Source: an uncultured Clostridium sp. (GTDB taxonomy: Bacteria > Bacillota > Clostridia > Lachnospirales > Lachnospiraceae). From it: DNA of 21,724 bases. Position numbers and translations under genes: made by a program. The stretch lies in contig UQXF01000059.1 in assembly GCA_900544905.1 (NCBI GenBank), forward strand, positions 1 through 21,724, read 5' to 3'. Below are positions 14,622 to 21,724 of this stretch, piece by piece; position 1 is the stretch's first letter, and the number at the start of each line of letters is the position of its first letter. The notes beneath the pieces are model-generated. The model did no database searches. It saw only the letters and a list, made by a program, of their open reading frames with translations, and was not told where the DNA came from.

Positions 14622-15359
14622 ATGGAGAAAAAAATTGCAATCGTAACAGGAGCTTCTTCCGGTATAGGAAGAGAATTTGTAAGACAGTTAAACCGGTGTA
14701 CAAAGACGCTGGAGGAAGTATGGGTAATTGCAAGAAGGGAAGAACCGTTGCTTGCAATGAAAGAGGAGGGATATTATTTCCGTGTCCGGGTGCTGGCTCT
14801 GGATTTATGCCGGGAGACAGATTTAAATGTATTATCCGAGCATTTAGTGGTGGAAAATCCTTCTGTACGGGTTTTGGTCAATGCAGCCGGTATGGGCAGA
14901 GCCGGAAGATTTGACGAGCTGGAAAAAGAGGAAGTGGAAAATATGATGGAGCTGAATGACAAGGCCTTGGTTATGATAACCCATATGGTGCTTCCGTATA
15001 TGGCAAAGCCGGGGAATATTATTCAGCTGGCATCTGCCAGTGCATTTCTGCCGCAAAAGGAGTTTGCAGTATATGCGGCATCCAAGGCGTTTGTGTTAAG
15101 CTTTTCAAGAGCGCTCCACGCAGAGGTAAAAAAACAGGGCATTACTGTAACGGCGGTATGTCCGGGTCCGGTGGATACTGCATTTTTAGAATTAGCGAAC
15201 CGGGGAAGGGAACAAAAAACTCTCAAAAAGCTTGTGACAGTAAAACCGAAGCCGGTGGTAAGAAAGGCATTGCGGGATGCCGGGGCAGGAAAGGAAATTT
15301 CCATATATGGACTGCCAATGAAAATGGTGGCAGCTGCGGCGAGACTGCTGCCTATGTGA
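14622..15359 (+). CDS. Short-chain dehydrogenase/reductase (SDR), substrate unknown
   Basis: This 245-residue classical SDR has a Rossmann fold. It shows the dinucleotide motif TGASSGIG (9-16), NAAG (87-90), N112, and the catalytic triad S138, Y151, K155 (YAASK). An arginine pair (R38, R39) after the second strand suggests NADP(H) preference, as an inference. The C-terminus (about 225-245) is hydrophobic with PMKMVAAAARLLPM. GGAGGTG (14607-14613) lies 8 nt before the ATG, and the start comes 1 nt after the methyltransferase stop, so translation is probably coupled. The neighbours modify RNA, but nothing links this enzyme to that job. Confidence 0.88.
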   Translation: MEKKIAIVTGASSGIGREFVRQLNRCTKTLEEVWVIARREEPLLAMKEEGYYFRVRVLALDLCRETDLNVLSEHLVVENPSVRVLVNAAGMGRAGRFDELEKEEVENMMELNDKALVMITHMVLPYMAKPGNIIQLASASAFLPQKEFAVYAASKAFVLSFSRALHAEVKKQGITVTAVCPGPVDTAFLELANRGREQKTLKKLVTVKPKPVVRKALRDAGAGKEISIYGLPMKMVAAAARLLPM

Positions 15360-15386
15360 TAAGTTCTGTTGAATGGGGAAATTTAC

Positions 15387-16445
15387 ATGCAGGAGATAAG
15401 AATCAGTGAGATAAATGCCGGGCAGCGCCTTAATAAGTTTTTAGGAAAATATCTGGATAATGCACCCCAGAGCTTTTTGTATAAGATGCTCCGCAAAAAG
15501 AATATCAAGTGGAACAACAAAAAAGCTTCCGGAAACGAAATCCTCAATACCGGGGATTTGGTTCAGATATATATGACAGATGAGACGATTGCCAAATTTC
15601 GCAGAGATGGACGCGTGCCGCTTTTTAAGGATATATCAGGCGGAAGTGATTTGCGGGAAAGAGAAGGGGTTTCTGACCTTCAGGATATGGATATCCTCTA
15701 TGAGGATGAGGATATTCTGATTGTGAATAAACCAGCCGGTATGCTGTCACAGAAGGCAGAGGCGGATGATTATTCTTTAAATGAGAGAATTGTGGCATAT
15801 TATAATATAAAGCATCCGGGAGCTTCCCTTTTTACGCCGTCTGTCTGCAACCGTCTTGACCGCAATACCAGCGGCATCATTTTAGCCGGTATGTCCCTAA
15901 AGGGCTCCCAGCTGTTGTCAAAATTGTTAAAGGAACGGACGCTTGATAAATATTATATGACAGTTGTTTCAGGGAATGTCGAAAAATCCAGTACCATAAA
16001 GGGATTTCTGACGAAGAAGGCATCCCATAACCAGGTTGTCATTTACCAGTCAAAGGAGGAGGCACAGACAGAGGGAGTGGATAAGCCTGCATTTATTGAG
16101 ACCAGGTATGAGCCCCTTGCCCATGGAATCTTTCAGGACAGGGAATACACCCTGCTTAAGGTGAAGCTGGTGACGGGGAAAACCCATCAGATACGGGCTC
16201 ATTTATGCTCTGCAGGACATCCCATTATCGGAGATGGTAAATATGGACTAAAGAGTGTGAATGCTGTCTTCAAAAAAGAATTTGGGCTGCGGCATCAGCT
16301 GTTACACGCCTATGAGATAACATTTCCTGATGACAAAGGGGAAATACCGGAACGGCTTTCCGGAAAGCAGGTTCGTGCCGCTTTGCCGGAACAGTTTGAA
16401 GAGATAAAAAGCAGGATATTTCCGGAATACCGGGTAAGGAGTTAA
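15387..16445 (+). CDS. RluA-family pseudouridine synthase (RluC/RluD-like)
   Basis: This 352-residue protein has an N-terminal S4-like RNA-binding domain (about 12-62) and a catalytic domain from about 105 to 325. The catalytic aspartate is D158 in NRLDRNTSG (155-163); the common family form begins HRLD, so His is replaced by Asn. The later motif KTHQIRAHL, near residue 265, is intact. It should isomerise uridine in 23S rRNA or another RNA; the site cannot be assigned. The ATG at 15387 has GGGGA (15375-15379) 7 nt upstream. A TTG at 15369 is in frame but has no ribosome site. Confidence 0.92.
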   Translation: MQEIRISEINAGQRLNKFLGKYLDNAPQSFLYKMLRKKNIKWNNKKASGNEILNTGDLVQIYMTDETIAKFRRDGRVPLFKDISGGSDLREREGVSDLQDMDILYEDEDILIVNKPAGMLSQKAEADDYSLNERIVAYYNIKHPGASLFTPSVCNRLDRNTSGIILAGMSLKGSQLLSKLLKERTLDKYYMTVVSGNVEKSSTIKGFLTKKASHNQVVIYQSKEEAQTEGVDKPAFIETRYEPLAHGIFQDREYTLLKVKLVTGKTHQIRAHLCSAGHPIIGDGKYGLKSVNAVFKKEFGLRHQLLHAYEITFPDDKGEIPERLSGKQVRAALPEQFEEIKSRIFPEYRVRS

Positions 16446-16448
16446 AGC

Positions 16449-16991
16449 ATGGCAACATGGAATTCCAGAGGTCTTAGAGGCTCAACCTTTGAGGAACTCA
16501 TCAATATGACAAATGATATATATGCGGAAAAATCACTGGCTTTGGTGCAGAAAATTCCCACCCCCATTACTCCAATTGAAATCGACAAGGCAACCAGACA
16601 TATTACCCTTGCCTATTTTGAAAAGGATTCCACTGTGGACTATATCGGGGTTGTACAGTCTATTCCCATCTGTTTTGATGCAAAGGAGTGCCATACGGAT
16701 ACCTTTCCGATGCAGAACATCCATGAGCATCAGGTACGGTTTATGGAGAATTTTGAAAAACAGGGGGGCGTCAGCTTTCTGTTAATCTATTTTACAGCGA
16801 GAAATGAATTTTATTATCTTCCGTTTCGCGTGTTGAAGGAATATGTGGAGAGAATTGAAAGGGATGGGCATGCGAAGAATTTTAAATACACAGAGCTGGA
16901 TTCGAAGTACTTTATTAAACCGGAGGGAGCCGCACTGGTTCACTATCTGGAGGCGTTGAATACCGATTTAATGGAGAGGAAGGAAGCATAG
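16449..16991 (+). CDS. recU: Holliday junction resolvase RecU
   Basis: RecU cuts four-way DNA junctions during recombination and chromosome segregation in Firmicutes. The 180-residue protein starts with the family signature WNSRGLRGSTFE. The nuclease core reads D64 (STVDY), then D77-A-K79 (FDAKE). Spacing matches D88, E101 and K103 of Bacillus RecU, with Asp in place of Glu. IHEHQ (91-95) and YLPF are also family features. AAGGAG (16436-16441) lies 7 nt upstream and overlaps the end of the pseudouridine synthase gene. In Bacillus recU pairs with ponA; no penicillin-binding protein gene lies next to it here. trpS follows under its own promoter. Confidence 0.96.
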   Translation: MATWNSRGLRGSTFEELINMTNDIYAEKSLALVQKIPTPITPIEIDKATRHITLAYFEKDSTVDYIGVVQSIPICFDAKECHTDTFPMQNIHEHQVRFMENFEKQGGVSFLLIYFTARNEFYYLPFRVLKEYVERIERDGHAKNFKYTELDSKYFIKPEGAALVHYLEALNTDLMERKEA

Positions 16992-17008
16992 ATAAAAAAA
17001 ACCAGCTC

Positions 17009-17037
17009 TTTTATTTTGTGTAACTTTATAGTATAAT
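17009..17037 (+). promoter_or_regulatory. Predicted promoter for trpS
   Basis: The -10 box TATAAT (17032-17037) is perfect. The base run at the 17-base spacing, TTTTAT (17009-17014), is only a weak -35. Transcription would start near 17044 and leave a leader of about 60 nt, far too short for a T-box. Confidence 0.55.
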
Positions 17038-17053
17038 CGTTAGTGTTATTTTT

Positions 17054-17068
17054 TAATAAGCGTTATTA
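17054..17068 (+). promoter_or_regulatory. Perfect palindrome in the trpS leader (operator candidate)
   Basis: TAATAA (17054-17059), GCG, then TTATTA (17063-17068) form a perfect 6-3-6 inverted repeat about 10 nt after the predicted transcription start. This is a typical place for a repressor site, but AT-rich palindromes also occur by chance. Confidence 0.3.
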
Positions 17069-17103
17069 CTTTTAACAATAAATACATCCAAGGGAGAATA
17101 GAA

Positions 17104-18192
17104 ATGGGAAAAATAATATTAACAGGTGACAGACCAACCGGAAGACTGCATGTGGGACATTATGTGGGTTCCCTGAAAAGAAGAGTAGAATTACAGAATT
17201 CCGGTGAGTATGAAAAGATTTTTATTATGATTGCGGATGCGCAGGCATTGACGGATAATGCAGATAATCCGGAAAAGGTACGGGAAAATATTATCGAGGT
17301 GGCATTGGATTACCTGGCATGTGGTCTTGACCCGTCAAAATCCACATTGTTTATCCAGTCACAGATTCCGGAACTGACGGAGCTCAGCTTTTACTATATG
17401 AATCTGGTTACCGTATCCAGATTGCAGCGGAATCCTACCGTTAAGAATGAGATTAAGATGCGTAATTTTGAAGCCAGCATTCCGGTTGGTTTCTTTACTT
17501 ATCCTATCAGCCAGGCAGCGGATATTACAGCATTTCAGGCAACCACTGTTCCGGTAGGGGAAGACCAGATGCCAATGCTGGAGCAAACAAAGGAGATTGT
17601 ACACAAGTTTAATTCTGTTTATGGAGAGGCGCTGACAGAGCCGGATATTTTGCTTCCGGATAATGAAGCCTGCAAACGTCTTCCCGGCATAGATGGCAAG
17701 GCAAAAATGAGCAAGTCTCTTGGCAACTGTATCTATCTCGCTGAGGAGCCGGAAGAAATTAAGAGAAAGGTTATGAGCATGTATACCGACCCTGACCATA
17801 TTAAGATTACCGACCCTGGCAAGCTGGAGGGAAATACCGTATTTACCTATCTGGATGCTTTTTGTAAGCCAGAGCACTTTGAACGGTATCTTCCGGAGTA
17901 TGCGAATCTGGACGAATTAAAGGCACATTATACAAGGGGCGGTCTTGGAGATGTAAAGGTGAAGAAATTTCTCAATAATGTCATTCAGGAGGAGCTTGAG
18001 CCAATCCGTAACCGGAGACACGAATATGAAAAAAATATTGCATATGTATATGATATTTTAAGAAAGGGCAGTGAAGAGGCGGAGCAGGTAGCTGCAAAGA
18101 CCCTGTCAGATGTTAAAAATGCAATGCGTATCAATTATTTTGAGGATGAAGAATTGATTGCAAAGCATATTGCAAAATATGAAAACCAGTAG
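17104..18192 (+). CDS. trpS: Tryptophanyl-tRNA synthetase
   Basis: This 362-residue class I aminoacyl-tRNA synthetase charges tRNA-Trp. The HIGH-type motif reads HVGH (16-19), after the family signature TGDRPTGRLH, and the KMSKS loop is exact (201-205). Length is normal for the bacterial form with a slightly long C-terminus. AGGGAG (17091-17096) lies 7 nt before the ATG. It is preceded by its own promoter and followed by a hairpin, so it is probably monocistronic. Many Firmicutes trpS genes are under tRNA-Trp T-box control; none fits in this short leader. Confidence 0.97.
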   Translation: MGKIILTGDRPTGRLHVGHYVGSLKRRVELQNSGEYEKIFIMIADAQALTDNADNPEKVRENIIEVALDYLACGLDPSKSTLFIQSQIPELTELSFYYMNLVTVSRLQRNPTVKNEIKMRNFEASIPVGFFTYPISQAADITAFQATTVPVGEDQMPMLEQTKEIVHKFNSVYGEALTEPDILLPDNEACKRLPGIDGKAKMSKSLGNCIYLAEEPEEIKRKVMSMYTDPDHIKITDPGKLEGNTVFTYLDAFCKPEHFERYLPEYANLDELKAHYTRGGLGDVKVKKFLNNVIQEELEPIRNRRHEYEKNIAYVYDILRKGSEEAEQVAAKTLSDVKNAMRINYFEDEELIAKHIAKYENQ

Positions 18193-18203
18193 GAATGCGC
18201 AGG

Positions 18204-18256
18204 GGCTGTTGTGGAATTTTGATGGAACGGAAATTCTGCAACAGCCTTGCTTTATT
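18204..18256 (+). terminator. Rho-independent terminator after trpS
   Basis: GGCTGTTG (18204-18211) pairs exactly with CAACAGCC (18239-18246). Past a 2x2 mismatch the inner stem GAATTT/AAATTC continues. A T-rich but interrupted tail (TTGCTTTATT) follows. The stem begins 11 nt after the stop codon. The broken T-tract lowers confidence slightly. Confidence 0.75.
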
Positions 18257-18290
18257 ATGATTTTGCAATAGCTTAAGATATATTTTTTCA

Positions 18291-18319
18291 TTGACAGAAT
18301 AGAAACTTTCCCATATAAT
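18291..18319 (+). promoter_or_regulatory. Consensus sigma-A promoter of the his operon
   Basis: TTGACA (18291-18296) and TATAAT (18314-18319) both match consensus perfectly with the optimal 17-base spacing. Transcription should start near 18326, about 72 nt before hisZ. A promoter this strong on a biosynthetic operon suggests repression or attenuation downstream. Confidence 0.9.
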
Positions 18320-18349
18320 AACCATGGTTTTAATGAATTATCAAGGTAA

Positions 18350-18369
18350 CACTTTAATTTGATAAAGTG
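18350..18369 (+). promoter_or_regulatory. Perfect palindrome in the his leader (operator or hairpin candidate)
   Basis: CACTTTA (18350-18356) and TAAAGTG (18363-18369) form a perfect 7-6-7 inverted repeat between the promoter and hisZ. It could be a repressor site or an RNA stem. No T-run follows, so it is not a terminator, and no T-box features are seen. Confidence 0.4.
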
Positions 18370-18397
18370 ACGATAAAAGAAAAGGAGAATACTAAGA

Positions 18398-19660
18398 ATG
18401 GACAAACTGTTACATACTCCGGAGGGAGTAAGGGATATCTATGACAACGAATGCAGGAAGAAGCTTAAGGTTCTTCAGAAAATGCATCATGTTCTTTCTC
18501 TTTACAGTTATAATGATATTGAGACTCCGACCTTTGAATTTTTTGATATATTTAATCAGGATAAGGGTTCTGCCACATCCAATGAGATGTATAAGTTTTT
18601 TGACAGGGAAAACAACACATTGGTGCTGAGACCGGATATTACTCCCAGTATTGCCAGATGTGTTGCCAAGTATTATGGGGATGAAGAGCTGCCGATACGG
18701 CTCTGCTATGAGGGAAAAACCTTTTTCAACACCCATAATCATCAGGGGAAATTAAATGAGATTACACAGCTTGGAGCAGAGTTAATCAACGATGATTCCT
18801 CTGCCGCTGATGCAGAGGTAATTTCCACTGTTATCGACTGCTTTCTGGCTGCCGGGATGAAGGAATTCCAGATTGAAATCGGAGAGGTGGATTTCTTTAA
18901 AGGAATACTGGAGGAGGCAAAGCTGGACAGCAGGGTGGCAGATGAAATCCGCAATTATATCCACAACCGTAATTTCTTTGGACTGGAATCCCTGATTAAA
19001 GAGCTGGAGCTGGATGAGAAAATCAAAAAGGTTCTTCTTAGCTTTGACCAGCTTTTTGGCGGATATGAAATGCTGGAAAATGCAAAAGAGCTGGTAACCA
19101 ATGCCACCTCCATAGAAGCTATTGAGCGGCTCAAAAAGGTATACAAGGCGTTATCCTATTCCGGGTATGAGCAGTATATCAGTTTTGATTTCTCTCTTTT
19201 AAGCCGCTATGAATATTATACCGGGATTGTGTTCAGAGGGTATACATACGGAACCGGTGATGCGGTGGTCAAGGGAGGACGGTATAATAATCTGTTAAAG
19301 CAGTACGGGAAAGACGCTCCCGCCATTGGATTTGCATTTTATATTGATGATTTGATGATGGCTATTTCCAGACAGAAGATTGAGGTGATGGTGGACAATT
19401 CGGACAGTATTATTTTGTATGACATTGACCAGCAGAAAACGGCAATCCAGCTTGCCAATCATTTGCGCAAATCCGGCAGAAAAATTGAACTGATTCGCAA
19501 ATCCAGAAAAAGAGAAATTCATGATTATGCCGCCTACGGAAAAAAGAATCATTTTTCAGGGATGTTTTACCTGACCTCTGATACGACTGTGGATGTATAT
19601 GATTTTGTGGCATTGGAAAAGAGCAGTGCGCTGATTGAGGATATAGAATTTTGCCAGTAA
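18398..19660 (+). CDS. hisZ: ATP phosphoribosyltransferase regulatory subunit HisZ
   Basis: HisZ is a histidyl-tRNA synthetase relative without charging activity that binds short-form HisG, activates it and makes it sensitive to histidine. The 420-residue protein starts TPEGVRDIY, has LRPDITPSIAR (motif 2-like, near residues 76-86), YYTGIVFRGY near residue 274, and GGRYNNLL where HisRS has GGRYD. The C-terminal part (about 320-420) resembles an anticodon-binding-like fold region. It is first in the operon, followed by a short hisG, which is the arrangement expected for the two-subunit enzyme. AAAGGAG (18381-18387) lies 10 nt before the ATG, slightly far. It is unlikely to be the true HisRS given this context. 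Confidence 0.92.
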   Translation: MDKLLHTPEGVRDIYDNECRKKLKVLQKMHHVLSLYSYNDIETPTFEFFDIFNQDKGSATSNEMYKFFDRENNTLVLRPDITPSIARCVAKYYGDEELPIRLCYEGKTFFNTHNHQGKLNEITQLGAELINDDSSAADAEVISTVIDCFLAAGMKEFQIEIGEVDFFKGILEEAKLDSRVADEIRNYIHNRNFFGLESLIKELELDEKIKKVLLSFDQLFGGYEMLENAKELVTNATSIEAIERLKKVYKALSYSGYEQYISFDFSLLSRYEYYTGIVFRGYTYGTGDAVVKGGRYNNLLKQYGKDAPAIGFAFYIDDLMMAISRQKIEVMVDNSDSIILYDIDQQKTAIQLANHLRKSGRKIELIRKSRKREIHDYAAYGKKNHFSGMFYLTSDTTVDVYDFVALEKSSALIEDIEFCQ

Positions 19661-19690
19661 GTGGACACATAGAAAGAAATGAGGATGGAA

Positions 19691-20335
19691 ATGAGATACT
19701 TAACATTTGCTTTAGCCAAGGGACGTCTGGCGAAAAAGACGCTTGGCTATTTAGAACAAATCGGGATTACCTGTGAAGAAATGAAAGACCCGGACACCAG
19801 AAAACTGATTTTTACCAACGAAGAGCTGAAGCTTCGGTTTTTCCTTGCAAAAGCAGGGGATGTGCCAACCTATGTGGAATACGGCGCTGCGGATATCGGT
19901 GTGGTTGGCAAGGATACCATTTTGGAGGAGGAACGGGATAATATTTATGAGATGCTGGATTTAGGCTTTGGAAAGTGCAGAATGTGTGTCTGCGGTCCTG
20001 CCACTGCAAAAGAAATTCTGCAGAAGAAGGAGATTATCCGTGTAGCCAGTAAATATCCCAACATTGCAAAGAAGTATTTTAACACAAAAAAGAACCAGAC
20101 CGTAGAGATTGTAAAGCTGAATGGTTCGGTGGAGCTGGCACCGATTGTGGATTTATCGGATGTCATTGTGGATATTGTGGAGACGGGAACCACCCTTAAG
20201 GAAAACGGATTAGAGGTATTAGAGGAGATTTGCCCGCTGTCCTGCAGAATGGTGGTGAATAAGGTCAGTCTTAAAATGGAGCAGGAGAGGATTTTAAAAA
20301 TTGTAAAAGACTTGAAACAGCTGATTTACAGCTGA
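19691..20335 (+). CDS. hisG: ATP phosphoribosyltransferase catalytic subunit, short form
   Basis: HisG joins ATP and PRPP, the first step of histidine synthesis. The protein has 214 residues and lacks the C-terminal regulatory domain of long HisG, so it needs HisZ, encoded 30 nt upstream. Visible signatures: the N-terminal ALAKGRLAKKT, EYGAADIGVVGKD, and the PRPP-binding segment DIVETGTTLKENGL. Three in-frame ATGs lie close together (19679, 19685, 19691). The last is preferred because GAGG (19681-19684) is 6 nt upstream and the protein then begins MRYLTFALAKG, as family members do. Confidence 0.96.
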   Translation: MRYLTFALAKGRLAKKTLGYLEQIGITCEEMKDPDTRKLIFTNEELKLRFFLAKAGDVPTYVEYGAADIGVVGKDTILEEERDNIYEMLDLGFGKCRMCVCGPATAKEILQKKEIIRVASKYPNIAKKYFNTKKNQTVEIVKLNGSVELAPIVDLSDVIVDIVETGTTLKENGLEVLEEICPLSCRMVVNKVSLKMEQERILKIVKDLKQLIYS

Positions 20336-20376
20336 TAGAAGTACGTATTACAACAAAAAAGAAAGGAATTTGTGAT

Positions 20377-21666
20377 ATGAGAATCGTAAAATTGACAAAT
20401 GAGACTAAGAAAAATCTTCTGAATGATTTGTTAAAGAGAAGTCCCAACAACTATACCCAGTATGCGGATACGGTGCAGGAAATTGTGGACAATATCAGGG
20501 AAAACGGAAACAGGGCTTTGTTTGAGTACACGAAAAAATTTGACAAGGCAGATATTAATGAGGAAAATATTAAAGTGACAAAAGAGGAGATTGAGGAGGC
20601 TTACCGGGAGGTAGATGCACATTTACTGGAGGTTATCCGCAAATCCCTGGAAAATATTCGTGTTTACCACGAAAAACAGAAGCAGTACAGCTGGTTTGAC
20701 ACCACGGAGGAGGGAACTATGTTAGGGCAGAAGGTAACCCCTCTTGGCTCTGTGGGCGTGTATGTTCCCGGTGGCAAGGCAGTATATCCGTCCTCTGTCC
20801 TCATGAATATTGTTCCGGCGAAGGTGGCAGGTGTGAAAAATATTATTATGACCACACCTTGTAATGCGGAGGGAAAGGTGTATGCCACCACTCTGGTTGC
20901 CGCCAATGAGGCTGGAGTGGATGCTATTTATAAGGCTGGCGGGGCACAGGCAATCGCTTCCCTTGCCTATGGCACGGAGTCAGTGCCGAAGGTGGATAAG
21001 ATTGTGGGACCGGGAAATATCTTTGTTGCTCTGGCAAAGCGTGCAGTATATGGATATGTCAGCATTGACTCCATTGCAGGGCCTTCTGAAATCCTTGTTC
21101 TGGCGGATGAAAGTGCAAATCCGCGCTATGTTGCCGCAGATTTGCTGTCCCAGGCAGAGCATGATGAGCTGGCTTCCGCCATTCTGGTTACCACCTCGGA
21201 GGAGCTTGCCAGAAAGGTCTCAGAGGAAGCAGATGGCTTTATTGCTGAATTGAGCAGAAAGGAAATTATACAGAAATCCATTGATAATTACGGATATATT
21301 CTGGTTGCGGAGAGCATGGAGGACGCCATTGCCGCCGCCAACGATATTGCCAGCGAGCATTTAGAGATTGTGACAAGGAATCCCTTTGAAGTGATGATGA
21401 AGATAAAAAATGCCGGAGCCATCTTTATCGGGGAATACAGCTCTGAACCATTAGGGGATTATTTTGCAGGACCAAACCACGTACTGCCAACTAACGGAAC
21501 TGCCAAATTCTTCTCACCTCTAAGCGTAGACGATTTTGTAAAGAAATCCAGTATCATTTATTATTCGAGGGAAGCCCTGGAGCCGGTTCATCAGGATATC
21601 ATTGATTTTGCAGTCAGTGAACAGCTTACGGCACATGCAAATTCGATTAAGGTACGGTTTGAGTAA
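20377..21666 (+). CDS. hisD: Histidinol dehydrogenase
   Basis: HisD oxidises histidinol to histidine with two NAD+, the last two steps of the pathway. The gene is complete at 429 residues, normal for the family. Zinc and catalytic residues are all present: Q259 and H262 (QAEHDE), E327 and H328 (SEHLEI, the catalytic base pair), D361 and H368 (GDYFAGPNH), and H420 near the C-terminus. The fold signature GPGNIFVALAK is intact. AAAGGAA (20362-20368) lies 8 nt before the ATG. The stop is 9 nt before the adapter, so whatever follows (other his genes are expected) is not in view. Confidence 0.98.
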   Translation: MRIVKLTNETKKNLLNDLLKRSPNNYTQYADTVQEIVDNIRENGNRALFEYTKKFDKADINEENIKVTKEEIEEAYREVDAHLLEVIRKSLENIRVYHEKQKQYSWFDTTEEGTMLGQKVTPLGSVGVYVPGGKAVYPSSVLMNIVPAKVAGVKNIIMTTPCNAEGKVYATTLVAANEAGVDAIYKAGGAQAIASLAYGTESVPKVDKIVGPGNIFVALAKRAVYGYVSIDSIAGPSEILVLADESANPRYVAADLLSQAEHDELASAILVTTSEELARKVSEEADGFIAELSRKEIIQKSIDNYGYILVAESMEDAIAAANDIASEHLEIVTRNPFEVMMKIKNAGAIFIGEYSSEPLGDYFAGPNHVLPTNGTAKFFSPLSVDDFVKKSSIIYYSREALEPVHQDIIDFAVSEQLTAHANSIKVRFE

Positions 21667-21675
21667 GTGTCCTAT

Positions 21676-21724
21676 CTGTCTCTTATACACATCTCCGAGC
21701 CCACGAGACTCGACGTCATCTCGT
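21676..21724 (+). other. Nextera i7-side sequencing adapter (not genomic)
   Basis: Bases 21676-21694 are the reverse complement of the Tn5 mosaic end and 21695-21709 are the read-2 adapter stem (CCGAGCCCACGAGAC). Bases 21710-21717 (TCGACGTC) occupy the i7 index position, an index I recall as N729, and ATCTCGT begins the P7 sequence. Genomic sequence ends at 21675. Confidence 0.98.

Noticed and set aside
18193..18397. T-box riboswitch or small RNA in the trpS-hisZ gap
   Set aside because: The 205-base gap is accounted for by a terminator, a promoter and one palindrome. I see no T-box core sequence or specifier-loop structure.
18398..19660. Histidyl-tRNA synthetase (hisS)
   Set aside because: Placement directly before a short hisG, together with altered synthetase motifs such as GGRYNN, fits HisZ better.

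Overview
The window is a 21.6 kb piece of bacterial chromosome (about 42-21675) with Illumina Nextera adapter sequence still attached at both ends. It carries 18 genes, all on the + strand, closely packed, with AGGAGG-type ribosome binding sites, sigma-A-type promoters and moderate GC by eye. The gene set points to a Clostridia member of the Firmicutes, probably a Lachnospiraceae-like gut anaerobe: RecU, a RelQ-type small alarmone synthetase, pyrimidine-nucleoside phosphorylase with phosphopentomutase, DacF-type carboxypeptidases, and short HisG with HisZ. The family-level assignment is from recollection of protein sequences, not from a search.

Layout. 42-313: 3' end of a D,D-carboxypeptidase. 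310-1527: a self-contained aroF-type DAHP synthase gene with its own promoter, a structured leader of about 100 nt and a rho-independent terminator. 1529-2377: a solitary class II Fic protein. 2370-9363: deoB and pdp (nucleoside catabolism), followed by dacF, a membrane-linked metallophosphoesterase and a membrane L,D-transpeptidase with a charged repeat tract. 9382-9444: long hairpin, probably a terminator. 9478-12281: purine nucleoside phosphorylase, an MtaD-family adenosine-type deaminase, and a membrane-anchored M23 peptidase. 12285-16991: relQ-like alarmone synthetase, RsmF-like rRNA methyltransferase, an SDR oxidoreductase, an RluA-family pseudouridine synthase and recU. 17032-18256: trpS with promoter and terminator. 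18291-21666: a consensus promoter driving hisZ-hisG-hisD; the operon probably continues beyond the window.

How the genes work together. The deaminase can turn adenosine-type nucleosides into inosine-type ones. Pnp and Pdp then release bases and (deoxy)ribose-1-phosphate, and DeoB converts these to the 5-phosphates. DacF-type enzymes trim pentapeptides to tetrapeptides, the donor substrate of the L,D-transpeptidase encoded two genes later, and the M23 enzyme is a wall hydrolase. HisZ complements the short catalytic HisG, and HisD completes the pathway to histidine.

I found no CRISPR array, insertion sequence, tRNA, rRNA or prophage. I also see no convincing undescribed multi-gene system: most of the window is ordinary core genome. 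The points most worth a second look are the charged repeats and the lysine-rich insertion in the L,D-transpeptidase, the solitary Fic protein, the structured aroF leader, and the palindromes upstream of trpS and hisZ, neither of which has a recognisable T-box.
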